From positions 180,379,740 to 180,443,739 of the forward strand of contig CM043944.1 in assembly GCA_014529385.2 (NCBI GenBank): a DNA stretch of 64,000 bases. The letters run 5' to 3'. The position numbers and the translations under genes are program-made. The notes under the pieces are model-generated. The model ran no database searches and had not been told where the DNA came from. It saw nothing but the letters and a program-made list of their open reading frames with translations. Positions 42,428-54,899 of this stretch are shown here, piece after piece; the first letter of the stretch is position 1; each line of letters starts with the position of its first letter. The stretch comes from Adiantum capillus-veneris (lineage: Eukaryota; Streptophyta; Polypodiopsida; Polypodiales; Pteridaceae).

Positions 42428-42710
42428 AAGGGGAGGATTGTTGGGATAGGCATGTCCTTCTATAACCATGGGAGACACCTCTACACTTGCATAGCTTCCT
42501 ATATGGCATTGACCTATGTGTTGTAAGGTTCTCTAGTATGGCTATGTGTAAGCCAAAAAGATGAGGAACTCCAGCCGGATATTTACTCCACGCTTATAAA
42601 TAAAGCACTCTATGTACATATTTTTTATGCTATGGTGTGTATTTTAATGTAGTACCTTTTGGGTCAAAATCAAGAGTACTCTTTCTCTCTCTCTCTCTCT
42701 CTCTAACTGT
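42428..42710 (+). mobile_element. Polypurine tract and start of a copia 3' LTR
   Basis: AAGGGGAGGAT (42428-42438) precedes TGTTGGGATAGG (42439), the usual arrangement of a copia polypurine tract and LTR start. The LTR continues through ATAAATAAAGCACTC and a CT tract (about 42680-42704). Its exact end and a target duplication could not be found. Confidence 0.6.
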
Positions 42711-43330
42711 GTAAGCTATGTCTGCACATACACACAAACCTCCTTGAGCACACACATACCCACCATGCCCCACACTAGACCCTAGGGCAACCTTTCTGAT
42801 GTGTTCTATTGCAGATTTTGAGACCTAAATTATGATGGATCATAATTTTGGTACCTCCTCAAAATGTGACCAAACTGGGTAGGTTAGTGTCCCTAAGTGT
42901 CCTTGACCTTCTCCTAAAGTTTTGTAACATTTGGACTCCGTTTGAGTGCCGAAACGGGTTAATGACTAAGTCTGGTGACTTAGGACATAAGTAGATTGCT
43001 TGATCTAAGAGCAAGAGATTTGCATGTTTTAGAGTTAGAGTTATTCCGTGGGTTCACTTCTCAAGGTTTACACCCTCGAAGAGTCTCCGTTCCCCATTCA
43101 AATCGCTTCCTTGAGTATTGACATTATGTTAGTGCCAAAAAGCTATGCTATAGACATCCGTCGCGACGACCAGCCAACATTGGCACCATTGCCGGGGACT
43201 TGCTTTTTATTCATCTCTATCTCTACCTCGATCTTTGTTTGGTTCTGCCTTTCTAGTTCCAAGCTTAGTGCTTGAATCTAGTAACTCCATTATGCTATGC
43301 CTTACTAATACATATTTCCAAATTTGGGGC
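42711..43330. other. Unassigned spacer sequence
   Basis: No domain seen. At 43135-43195 the phrase AGACATCCGTCGCGACGACC and AACATTGGCACCATTGCCGGGGACTT resembles text found near LTR retrotransposon primer sites of some plant gypsy elements, but I could not define ends. Confidence 0.35.
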
Positions 43331-43334
43331 CATG

Positions 43335-43337
<3 letters not shown>

Positions 43338-43408
<71 letters not shown>
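43338..43408. repeat. (CT)n(AC)n compound microsatellite
   Basis: About 42 nt of CT (43338-43380) run into about 25 nt of AC (43382-43407). Confidence 0.95.
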
Positions 43409-43409
<1 letters not shown>

Positions 43410-43639
43410 CATGTTCATTGTTTGAGTAGTCCTATTTGATTAGATTTCAAAACTTCTCTTGTGTATAACTTGAAGACTTCTCTATGTGTCAACACCTGAG
43501 TCATGTGGATGTGCACATGAGAGTTCTCTATTGGATTTGGGGTGGGTGTCTATAGAATTGTGTATGATCAAATTGGTCAAATTTAGTTATGTTACCTCCG
43601 TTTTAACAAAGTGGAGGGTAAGTATCTTCTTTGATGTGT

Positions 43640-43850
43640 TTATGTGTGTGTGTGTGTGTGTTTTTGTATCTTCTGGTACTACTACCTCAAATACATAAGT
43701 AGTACTACTACCTCAAATACATAAGTAGTACCTTGGATACATAAGTGTGCTATGTTTGATATTATATGTGTTTATGGATATATTTTCAATGCATCATTTG
43801 GTATTACTACCTTGGATACATAAGTGTGCTATGTTTGATATTATGTGTAT
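43640..43850. repeat. GT tract and short tandem repeats
   Basis: A (GT)n run (about 43642-43662) is followed by two copies of GTACTACTACCTCAAATACATAA and two copies of CCTTGGATACATAAGTGTGCTATGTTTGATATTAT, the second about 78 bp later. Confidence 0.85.
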
Positions 43851-44732
43851 GTAATAGGACTAGTCTTTGAAGTTCTTAAAGTCGAAAAGAATGTAGCATG
43901 GCATATCTTTCGTTAGCACGATTTGAAAGATTTTTGAATAGTCTATTAAATAGAGCTTATACGAATGAGTTGAGATATTAAGAGAGAACATATATTTTTT
44001 TTTTTTTTAAAGAATACATTAATGAATACGGATTTGATAAAGATTAATGAACAATAAAAGATAATTTGTATTAACAATTTAATTAATTTTGATTTGTATT
44101 AATATCAATGTTTTATTATTTTGTTTTTTTAGCTTAAAATGCAAAAATAAGTTGTAAAAGTAGTGGAGACCCAAAAATGAAGTCGCGACCTAAAAGTTGC
44201 TTTTTAACCAAACGGAGACGTTTTTTGCAATTCTGTCCGCGATGCCTTATAGACCAGACCTATTCCCGTCGTTTTGAGTACCTGGATTGCTCTGTTCTGA
44301 GTTTGTTTGTAAAAGTTATGATGAAAACAAACAGAAGGCAGCAGCAGTGTAGTGTACACAGGGACAGACAGACATACAACATCATACAGTTCTCCCTGCT
44401 ATCAACCAAGAAGTGGATTGTTTCTTCATGGTAGAGTATGGCTATGAAAGTATATAATTATGTTTTTTTACTTTGATTATCATGTTGAATTGGTTGCACG
44501 AGTATGTTCTTTTGGCTATTTTGTAGGCGATGCAGAAATCAATGTGTGAAACAGGATCTATTGCAAAGTGTCATGATAGAAATCTAACTTTTACGGATCG
44601 CTTAGCGATCACGTTCTTATATTATTCTCGCAGGTATACTTGGTACAAAAATCGTGCAGGCTTTTCGAGGAAAAGAAGGATAAAAGCACGACGGGTGGTG
44701 CGTTTGGGGATCATTCACCGATCTCTTCTTCT
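43851..44732. other. AT-rich unassigned sequence
   Basis: It contains a T11 homopolymer (43997-44008) and an 85-codon frame (44177-44434) without recognisable domains. Codon composition gives no support for a gene. Confidence 0.45.
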
Positions 44733-44792
44733 GCGAGTGCGAGTGCGAGTGCGAGTGAGAGTGAGAGTGCGAGTGCGAGTGCGAGTGAGACG
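44733..44792. repeat. (GAGTGC)n hexanucleotide repeat
   Basis: About ten units of GAGTGC/GAGTGA. In one plus frame (44640-45035) this reads as alternating Ser-Ala/Ser-Glu within an uninterrupted 131-codon frame. Hexamers keep any frame open, so this alone does not show coding. Confidence 0.9.
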
Positions 44793-46115
44793 CTGCATGC
44801 AAGCGAACTGAAGCTCGGGGGTGGTCGGGAGGTTCGAGCTCCGTACAACGCAGTGCGCCCATATATTTTGCTCCTCTGTTGTATCAAAACTCTACAAAGA
44901 TTCATCAATACAAAGATCTCTTTCTCTATCTTTTGCTATCGATCACTATTATTCGGTTCCCGTGACAATGTGTGTTTATGGATATATTGTCAATGTGTCT
45001 TTTTTTTTTTTTGCCATACTCGATCACAATTGTGAGTTGAGAGAATTTATATTACCTGATAAGAATACAACATTCCTCAAGCACTACATGTGACTTGAGG
45101 GGGACTAGGGTGCCACCAAAGACTTGTACATAGAAGACCATATTTGTTACTCCTATCCTCTGGGGTGTTCTAAATAACCCAAAGCATGTATCCAACCTTC
45201 ATCTTTGTCAACTACCCCTCTTCTTGCTCCTACCATGTGAATGAGCTCAGTGTCTTAGTAAAAACTTTGTAAATTATGCGTTTATGTGTGTATGCCTATA
45301 TGTGGTTTGAATGCTTGTAGTATGCATGGTTATGTGTGCATGTGTGTGTGTATGTGTATGTGTGCACTTGTACAAGAACTTATAGCAAGGAGTTAAATGC
45401 CAGAGGTGGTCCTCAGTGTCTTCTACATGTGGGTCCTGACAGCTCCTCAATCGTAGCTACGAGAGGAAAGATATTGTAGTTTGAAGGTAGGATGCTTTGC
45501 AGATCATCGCCGGACTGGGCAGGTACATATGGATGGACAGAGCTGATGCTGATGGATAGACTTGAAGAGCTTGAGTTGTGGTGCATGCCAGTCTTTTAGA
45601 TCCTCAATCAGAGCTTGGATGGGCAAGTTATGGGTCAAGGAAATTTTGCAAGGAGCAGTTCTAGTGTGATTTGATCCCCTTGATAAGCATGCTGACAGGG
45701 ATCTTTTTCACCTCGTCAAGGTTGCATAAGGTTGAATGCAATGTGTGGAGTTGCTAGAAATTTACGGCTTATCGATCAGAGTCATGGGCATGTAGTTACG
45801 CCTTGTTCAAATTGGCAGGCAATCACGACGAAAAGAGATCGGATGGTTTTCCCCGTTTTTGGACGTGTTGTCCGAGGCAAAAATGACATAGGATGGTGGA
45901 GAAGTGCTATGATTTGGAGTAGGCAAAGTGGGAGGAAGCTGTAATTTTTTGGTTATGATAATATAATCTACTCACCATTTGTGAGTTTTGCAAAAAAAAA
46001 AAAAAGATACTTCAAGTTATGTAGTCGACGACTACAATAATATTTGGTTGCTACTGTGGTATGCACATTATGAGTCACTTTTGGCATGCTCGCCTATGCA
46101 TTGCATCTCTCGGCC
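44793..46115. other. Unassigned end of the spacer
   Basis: It includes a T-rich run (45000-45012), an A13 run (about 45991-46004) and TG-rich text (45320-45365). No domain or LTR pair could be identified. Confidence 0.5.
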
Positions 46116-49100
46116 TCAAGACACATTGATTGAGCAAGGGCCTCAAGCATGGCTAATGGCACGACCATATTATACGGCATGCTCAGCACAATCGAGAGGA
46201 AGCAAATCCAAGTGCTTCCACATCTTTGGAAAGAGATTTGCCATGGTGTTTTTGTCCCAAAATCATCGATGATTTCACTTCGATCAAGAATTGCACTGGG
46301 CAACACAAAGTGTTAGCTAATTTTCACCAAAAAACTCGACCAATAGCATGTTCTAACGATGCTCCAAGGGATGTGCTAGTGGTTAGACTGGACCAAGATT
46401 CAACAAGGGCACAAGGATTCATACTAATCCACAGGTTTGAGGTTTCATGTTTTTAAGGTTTTCTCGTTTTATGTATGATGTCAATTGCAGGGGATATTCC
46501 AAATATTTGCACAAGTTAATTCTTGCTTCAAGAATTATTCTTGTCCAACCAAGGTAGCAGTGAATGATGATGCACCGCAGGTTGCTACCAATTGGTACTC
46601 TTATTCAATTGCATTCAGGAAAGTACATGCAATGCCTCAAATGGGTATGGTACAGATGTTGGCATGGCCGACTAATTATTTTTATCGCCAACATATGAAA
46701 TAGCTTTTGTTTTGGTTTGATCATGCTTTCAAACATGTTATGTAGCTCTTGCATGCAGGCACAGTGACAAGTTCCGTATGCAGTCAACTTTTTTCCACTG
46801 CTTTGTTTGCAAAGAGCCACTGTTTGGTTGAGAGATCAACATCGAGCAGGCTTGACTACACAATATTCAAGCCATGCAAAAGGAACTGATACTTACAGGG
46901 CTCGGCACGGCCGATAATTCTTATGGCTCAAGGGTACAAAGTTGTTTGGCAGGTGTACTTAATGAGCACGGTTTCTCAGCGGTTCAATTTGATGCCACTC
47001 CATAGACAATTGTTAGTGTTTTCGACTCTCAAGGAAATTAGCACATCCAGTTGCTCGGCATGGACGACTCCTTGTCACTATTTCCAACAGCTGCTACCGA
47101 ATGTTTGCCACACAGTATTAGTTCATTCCAATTGCAATTGTTTGAATAGGAAATGTGTTTGCAGCTAATTTCATTATGTACCAAACAGGTGTATAGGATA
47201 AACGACGGCGTCTGTGCAGATATGGCTATAAGCCATTTTGGAATGAGTTTTTCCTTCCAAATTTCATGACAATTGGTTACAGCAACAACCAGGTTAGCCA
47301 AGTTTAAGTTTTTTCATGTTTACACTTTACTTGACAATTATTGTCGTTGTGCAAAGCAAACTGCTCTGACAATTTCATATGAAGCAAAGCTCAGAGGAAC
47401 TGGCAAAATAGGGAATATCACTCACAGAATCCCTACCAGTCTAAACTGTCAAGGACAGATTACGGATCGATTGTTTAATATGATTGTTGGTTGCTATCAA
47501 CACACAACACCAAAATGAGCCTAATTCTCATACTTATCTCACGGGCAATCATGGCCCCTGCAAGGTAGGTGGATCGGAATGAGTTTTGTGTTTTTTTGTT
47601 ACCTCTCTCGATGCAAGAGTCCAACCAGAAAACTGGGGAATGCTTATACAATAAGCTGCAAGTCAAGCATAAGATGTGTAAGAGGACATAGCTTATGCAC
47701 ACACTGTAAAAACTTAAGGCAAGTTCCTCATCCCAGCATGCTCTTCTTTTCCTTCTCTATCTCCAATCTTCTAAGAAGCTTTTGATACATGTTTTGCTTA
47801 TGAGTCAGCTTGAGCCAAGGTGCTCTAACTCACAGCTAGCATGTGGCCAAGATGCTACTCAAATTAGTCTTCATCGGTCGATTGAACACTATTTGCATAA
47901 GGACTATGAGCCAAAGGATAAGACCCACTAATTGGTATTCCTTGGATGCTTGTTCTCAAGATCGAACAGTTATACCCAATGCAGTACACAGTGACGTTAA
48001 TTGACAAGGAAGGGTCTTGTCATTACGAAGTTTAGGGTGTCATTTTTGCACTACATGTTTTCAGTGTGACACTCCATTTGAGTTTTTACTAATCTTCAAC
48101 TCACAGCAGCTGATCTCTACAAGACAGTATAGATACAGCAATCAGTTGTGACATCATGGTTGTCCATAAGAGCTCGGCAGTTCACTTGTGTGGATTTCCT
48201 ACTCTCTCTATAGCACTACGCCGTCTCTATGGACATACTGTTCTGGGGTAAGACCCGGCGGGTGATTATTACATCACCCCATAGGCATTAAGGATCACAG
48301 TTTGATCTGCATTAAGGATCACAGTTGATCTCTCCCAGTTATACTTTCAAGGAAAGAATTCCGCAATCTACCACACGCGTAGCGGACGGAGACACTTTTC
48401 AAGTTGATTCCAATCATTTTGTACACGGTTGACTATGTTAGTTACCGTGATCTACTAGTTGAGCAGTTTCTACAAAGAGTCTTACCAAGGGGTTTGACTA
48501 CATAGATTCTAATCCAAGGGCTTCGATTGCACTGGCAACACCCAGGGTTTCCAGTACAATGCTGTTTGTTTTTCCAGGTAGGGGACGTGCTCCTCCCCAT
48601 TGGAATACAGGTAAGTGTACAATACGTTCAAATCTCCAGGTAACGCATCTATTGATTTGGTGTTATTCCATTTTTAGTATGCTTTGCTTGGTTTTTCAAG
48701 ACGTCTAAGTACGCTTGAATGTTACAGAGCCATGCCAAGGGCATGTCGGCACAAAGTATTTTGGGCCAAGTGTCCAATCTATCTTTTTGTCTTATGCTGT
48801 TACGAACCTACTTGTTGGGTTCAATTTGGCACATGTTGTCACATGGGATACAACATGGTCTAGGAACTCAAGGAGTTCGGTTTAGCTAGTGTGGAGCAAC
48901 GCTAATGAGGGTCCCTCTCACTCCCGTCGTAGAGTGCTTGCAGTTACCTCCACACACAAGTATATCTTATACTTGAAGGATGTTCTTTTTTACACATCCT
49001 TACATGAGACATATTCCACATGTGGAGAATATGAGTCTCTAGACTGACACTGGCGCCATTATTTCAATTATGTGTCACGACAAAGTCCCTAGGTGCTGGT

Positions 49101-50490
49101 CACATCTGTTTTCTAGAGCATTTTTAGCACGACGTATCAGGAGCAATTTTGTGGCCAGATATTGTCGGATACTTAGAATGACTTGTTAAGGTACATTATA
49201 GATGGTTGTTTATACATCTAGCAAGGCTATAAGTTGTTAATGAAAAAGTTTCATTGTCTGTACCTAGAAGTGATCAATGTTTTACCTTTTATTTCCATTC
49301 AGACGTTTCAGCAAGGTTTGCAAAAGATTGCGACTGAAAGTATTTAGTTTCTTTTCAGAACTATTTACATTCTTTCTTTAATGTGTGCTACGCGCATCAC
49401 ATTTTGCCATAAGTATTGGCAAGGCTCATTATGGATATACAAGTTCGGGTTAGTTTTTCTTAAATGCATGCACACTAGGTATTATGGGTCCTAGTGTTTA
49501 GCAAAGGCTGCTTGGAAACGGCATGCATATTCCTCAGGTTGTTGCTTATCAAGCATTTTGCACTCTATGTGCACTATCTCTATGAGATTACTTTTAAGTC
49601 TACTAATCACCAATAGAAGTCATGGCTCGGTTTGGGCGTTTGTGGATTTTTTCAAGTTAACCATGATGGTTATTTCAGACATTGTTGATTCTTCACCAAT
49701 GTTAAACACTATTGTGATTCCCCGTTTACCAGTCATCTGGGACGACTGTTTGTAAACCGTGAGGAAAACACACCTCAGTACTGTCAGTTATCCAAGGGAA
49801 TAGGCGGATTACAAAGAGTAATCTTGTGCTAAAAGATCTGCTAAGAGCATACGTTAGCACAACGCATTTCTGAATAGATGATTTTCTCTCCCTATTCTAC
49901 AATTTGTTTAACTACGATTTTCGACTTTTGAACACCTCTTGTGGTGGGGTTGGAGATTGTGTCAATACTTTCATACGTCAAGGACTTACCAGGTATGCTA
50001 ACAAAGTATGTTGGCAAGTAACCTTCATTAGGGATGAGCATATAGTTCTTGTCTTCCAAACTATTTAGAATTCTAACACGAGGACATTCCCTATCTACGG
50101 ACTTTTCAAGATACTCAAGCGAGAAGGAAATCTGGCTCACAACTGCATGGAAAGTTACGCCAAGGTTTCCTTGCATTATTCCAGTACCTTCAGAAGATCT
50201 GAAAACTGGTTATGCCTTTGGACAACTCTTAGTTGAGGTTACTCCTTTACAGCACTCAAGCGAGTCATAAATGGAGTTACCATTTAGACCCAAGTGGTTG
50301 CAAACGGACAACAATGTAGAAAATCAAGATGTTGCTCTTGGTTTCATTGAACCTCCTCACTGCACCAATTATCGGTCATACAGACAATTGTCTCACTTAT
50401 GGGACGTCAGTAAAGAAAACATCAGTATTCTTAAGAAGATATTACTACTTGTGTTTTCGAGGACGGAAACTCTTCCTTAAGGGGGAGTAA
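46116..50490 (+). mobile_element. Decayed interior of element F (right arm)
   Basis: Mirror of 36579-40956, now on the plus strand and ending in the polypurine tract AAGGGGGAGTAA (50479-50490). Most short frames have the same translation as their partners in the left arm. A patch at 48640-48730 differs strongly from 38325-38430. Confidence 0.5.
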
Positions 50491-50664
50491 TGTCAAGACA
50501 AAGGTCCTACGGAGCAAGGCCCAACCTAGGGGGTCAGGGACCTAGGCCAAGGGCTTGGACTGGACCAGTGCGGATTGGGGATCCGCTTAGGGCAAGTGCT
50601 AGGAGCTAGCCTATATAAGGGGCGGTAGGGAGGAGATGCTATGTTCAGTTACCCTAGGTTTTAC

Positions 50665-50754
<90 letters not shown>

Positions 50755-50800
50755 GTCGATGGTCAGGGAGCTCACACTTGGAACCTCCCAAGTTTTGACA
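50491..50800 (+). mobile_element. LTR F (right arm)
   Basis: TGTCAAGACA...AGTTTTGACA with TATATAAGGGGCGG. It is longer than the left copy because the GA tract (50667-50750) is about 84 nt instead of 28. Confidence 0.87.
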
Positions 50801-50951
50801 TTAAAAAACGTTATAATGTTGCTTAAGAAACACTTGGATGCATAAGCGAAGCTTCTATAAATCAATTTTGTGACAAACATTGCTTAAGCAACACAAAATG
50901 TGTCACTTGAGCAACCTTTGACATCCCTACCAACAAAGATTTCTAGTAGTG
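50801..50951 (-). mobile_element. Possible CACTA end (right arm)
   Basis: Mirror of 36172-36322, ending in TTTCTAGTAGTG at 50951. Same evidence and same doubt as in the left arm. Confidence 0.4.
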
Positions 50952-52345
50952 CTTTGACAAGGAATATTCATGATCAAGACCATTGACAAGAGACGTGCTT
51001 GCATCATCTTTATTTTTAGAATTCTTTGAACATTGTCTCTTCATGTGACTCTTATGTTTCCGCTTGAAACAACGATTATCATGAACATACTGTGCTCTTT
51101 TCTCATCATTCAATTATCCACCAAATATTCCTTTTGCAACTTCTTCGTCTAGAGTCAACGAGAGTTGACTCCTAGACTTTTCTCAACCCTTTATTAACAT
51201 TATTATGTGCTTGATTGAGTTTCTTGTTGGCCACCTTTGGATTACCATCATTGTTATCCTATTCATGCTCTAACACCACATTGATAGCCTCTTCAAGTCC
51301 TTAGGCTTGGTGAAATGGACATCAAACTTGATTTCCTTGTCCAAACTATGGAGGGAAGTTTTGAGACAATTCTCTTGGCTCCCAAAGCTAAGCTACAAGC
51401 TGCCGTTCAGACTTGTGTGTCGTTCTGACAAACTTCAAGCCACTCATCCTTGAGTCATTGCAAATAACTTGGTGGCATAAAGCAAGATTAAGAGCTGTGT
51501 GAAACCTATCTCAATCACAGAAGATGGGGTAATAAGGATAACTCCCTTCTTGATGAAGCTTAGCCTACTGCTCTTACCACAAGTAATACCAATTAATGGT
51601 GTCACCCATCGCGTAAATTGTAGCAACTAAAACCTTATCATTGCAAGAATTCCTAGTAGTGGCAAATAAGAATTGAATTGAAGAAACACGAATAGATTTT
51701 GGATGCATCTATCTTACCATCATAATTACTAAAGGTCATTTTTTACATCACCGTCAATATTAAACACTTACTTGATGTACATGTGTTGGCTTGGGATGAG
51801 GTTGCATTTGTAAAAACCAATTGAGCTAGCTCTTGCATGTGTCGGCCCCTTTCTTACTCCACTACAAGTCTCTATGCCTCCCTATCTTGCTCAACTGTGA
51901 GTCTCTATGCTCCCGTGGCTAACTGCCAGTCTTCGTGTTCCACTTTGAGAGAAAGTCTCCTTCCCTCACCATCTTTCTCTACAGCAATTTGATCCCTTCA
52001 ATGCAGTCATCTGATCCCTTTCTACATGGACCCATGCAACATCATATTGTACGAGAAACGTCATCATTGATTGCATCATGACCTCCATTGAAATTGGCTC
52101 CAGTCTGGTGTTGGTGTTGATGGTGATGGTGAAGGATCATGCCTGATTGATCCAAGCAATGCCCCCCAGACTACTCTACCATCTCCCTCACGTTGTCATC
52201 AATTGGTGGAAAATTGTCCATGCCACTATTGATGACAACCCTACAATTCCTTAACTAAGAAGGAGATAAAATTTTAACCCAAGTTGTTGCTTGCGACTTG
52301 TGGTGCACCCCTCAACGGCCTTGCGCTCACACCAAAGTTTCTTTT
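50952..52345 (-). pseudogene. Relic B-like gag (right arm)
   Basis: Mirror copy of 34770-36171, including the zinc-knuckle remnant and the B-type leader block. Small differences from the left arm occur (for example AGCAAAAC at 52346 where the left has a longer A run). Confidence 0.72.
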
Positions 52346-52439
52346 AGCAAAACTCAAGCAAAACAAATACTTCAATGCGTATGATGGCTTGAATTGATGA
52401 CAAACTATGACGATGACTATTGCAAATGAAAAAATAACG

Positions 52440-53220
52440 GAACCTTTGGAGGTGAACATTGCATATCTCTTACACATGCAAATTTTGACAACATCAATGA
52501 TTGTCTTGGAATTGCATCATTTGCCAAGGCACAAATCTTGCATGCATGCTTGTCTGGCGCTTTGCAATGGAAATCTACATCTAAATGGTTGGTGTTGAGA
52601 TGTAAATTTCCTATGCATGGTCGTATGGGATCATGTTGTGGAAATTTGCGCCTTGATGGTTGACACACTTTCAAGACAGTACCAAAATTCTCTTTAAATT
52701 GGCACGATTGAAGGATAGGGGTGCTCTATCCCACACACATGAAATATTTTACGACCATGGAAGATTGTGTGGAAATTGCGTCAATTACACACATGCACAT
52801 TTCCTAGATGGCATGGTCGTATGGCCTCATGGAAATTTGTGTCTAGGTGGTTAATGGACTTCAAAGATAATGTCAATTAGCTCTCAAAATTTGATTGTCT
52901 TGAAATGCCTCAAAGGCTCAAAAGTGCAAATTTCCAAAGCATGGCCCTACGGTGCCATGTGGTGAAAATTTGTGTCTAAATGCTAGGTGCAAAAAGGGTG
53001 CTAGAATTCTTACAAAATTTTCATGCGTTGGTAAACAATATATTCTTCGTGCATATAAATTTTGATAACCATCAAAAACCATCTTGAAAGTACCCCAAAC
53101 AAATTTTAATGACCACTCGAGACTATCTTAGAATTGTGCCAACTGCCCACGCAAAAGTTTCCTATGCAAGATGTTATGGCATGATGCAATGGAAATTGCA
53201 TCTAGGCGGTTGATGCATTT
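52440..53220. repeat. Diverged tandem repeat (right arm)
   Basis: Mirror of 33880-34680, with the same GGAAATTTG(T/C)G-type units. Confidence 0.6.
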
Positions 53221-53721
53221 CCAAGATGATTGTTGATCGACTAAACAATTAGATAGCCATCAAAATATTTTGATTGAAGATTTCCTGCAACGTGGTGGTC
53301 CCCTTCAAATTTTGCTCAAGTGGGATAATTCCTTTTATGCACATTTAATGTCTAAGCCAACGTTTGTAAATACATGAAAATACAATCGTAAGAATATTCT
53401 TTTGTAAGACTATTTTGATATGCCTAGTGTAGATTTTAAAACAGTTCCTATGAGCCCTCAACCATTGAGTTTGGATACTATGAGATAGCCTTGTGCCAGA
53501 TCTCAAAACCTTAGTTCGTTCACTTTTAAGCAACAATCAATTAAGTGGACAAGAGTCTTGCAGAGCGATATCTGGCTATCATGAGAATTTTTTCATTTGT
53601 GCCTACGAGATGCTAATGCAATTGATACCGTTTGCTTCATCTTTCCATGCTTATTTCATTGATTCTCTTCATGTTATGAATTACTACCCAGACATGAAGA
53701 GCTATTTCTACTTGTTGTATC

Positions 53722-54410
53722 CTATAGAATTGTATGTTTTAACTTTTGAGACCATAGTTCTTTAGCATTGGCCTTGTTCATAATCCTGAAGAATATTGAT
53801 TCACCAAGATGCAACCTAATAGTTGCCATGGCAGGAGCATCAAACTTCTCCCAATGATCATCAATGTACAAACCCTCTTTGCGCTCTTTTAATGGCACTG
53901 CACATCCTTTGTTGATTAGGAGATCAAATATTCTCTGCTTCCATATAGTGAAATTTGTACCATCAAATTTCACTATGTAGTAATCTTCTGTCCCAGAAGA
54001 TCCAACTATAGTGACAATAGATAATTGGAAGAGAATAACACTAAGAGCTTAAGTCCATTTTGTCGCAAAAATTTTAGCAATATTCTCTACTCAGAGATCA
54101 AAATCTCAACTAGAAACTCAACTAGAGATCAATATTCTCTACGCAGAGATCAAAATCTCAACTAGAAACTCAACACAATCATCGTAAGGCCAATGTAAAA
54201 GAGCGTTGTAGAGAAAAACTAGACAACTCGCGATGAAATAAATCCGACACAGTCTCCTATATACAAAGATCAAAATCTCAAGCAAAAGTCAACAAAAAAC
54301 AATGCATAAAGCAACAAAGAGTACTGATTGGGCATACACTGGCATAAACTTCTCAAAGAAACTATTGAAAGACTATCAACTTGGGATCAAAGCACCGATA
54401 CCAGTCGATA
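53722..54410 (-). pseudogene. Copia-type gag fragment with leader (right arm)
   Basis: The frame 53973-53722 is identical in translation to the left-arm fragment (KFDGTNFTIWKQ...). The leader, with its 51-bp duplication and primer-site-like GCACCGATACCA, follows at 54070-54410. Confidence 0.7.
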
Positions 54411-54899
54411 CATCTCTTATGGCGAGGCCACGAATACTGATCTCTAGCAACCTAATCCATCTCACTTGATAGCTCGGTCCCTAGTGCTCAATTTCAAGAA
54501 AAACCTCACGTAACAGCTTTCACAAAAGGCTATGCAAACACGACTAGCCACAGTCTCAAAAAGGACTTTTCGGGATTGAGTCTCCAAAACGATCGAGATT
54601 GCCAAACAAGCGAAAATCGACTCCACAATGAGATACAATGGCAATATCCACAATACAACGTATATAAAAAATATGAAATTATCACTCTAATATAGCAAGA
54701 CAGGCAATCAAACAGGCATAGGATATACAATCAAACAAGCACCAATGAAATGTAAGAAAAAATGTGACCCGAAGTGAGCTCCCTGTGGAGAGTTAAAAAC
54801 TGCTCTCAACAAAGCTCAAGCACACATAAGGTGCTAATCATCAATATCCATAAACATAAAACTTCCAAAGAGAAGCAATCATTGGTCAGAGATCTCCCA

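Larger units (their letters stand above)
40957..46115. other. Unique 5.16-kb spacer of the palindrome
   Basis: This segment has no mirrored partner. It starts after TGTCTTGA in the left arm and ends before TCAAGACA in the right. The first 340 bp are GC-rich and unlike the AT-rich surroundings. It then holds a copia gag and LTR start, several microsatellites and AT-rich unassigned sequence. Confidence 0.9.

Noticed and set aside
43135-43200. Primer-site-like text in the spacer
   Set aside because: No exact match to a tRNA 3' end and no adjacent LTR terminus.
44800-44970. LTR-like U5 text ending CCCGTGACA
   Set aside because: The phrase CATCAATACAAAGATCTC resembles many LTR ends, but no start, partner or target duplication could be found.
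46226-47518. Multi-exon host gene in the element F interior
   Set aside because: AG/GT borders and short open stretches exist, but frames contain stops and no domain supports a model.
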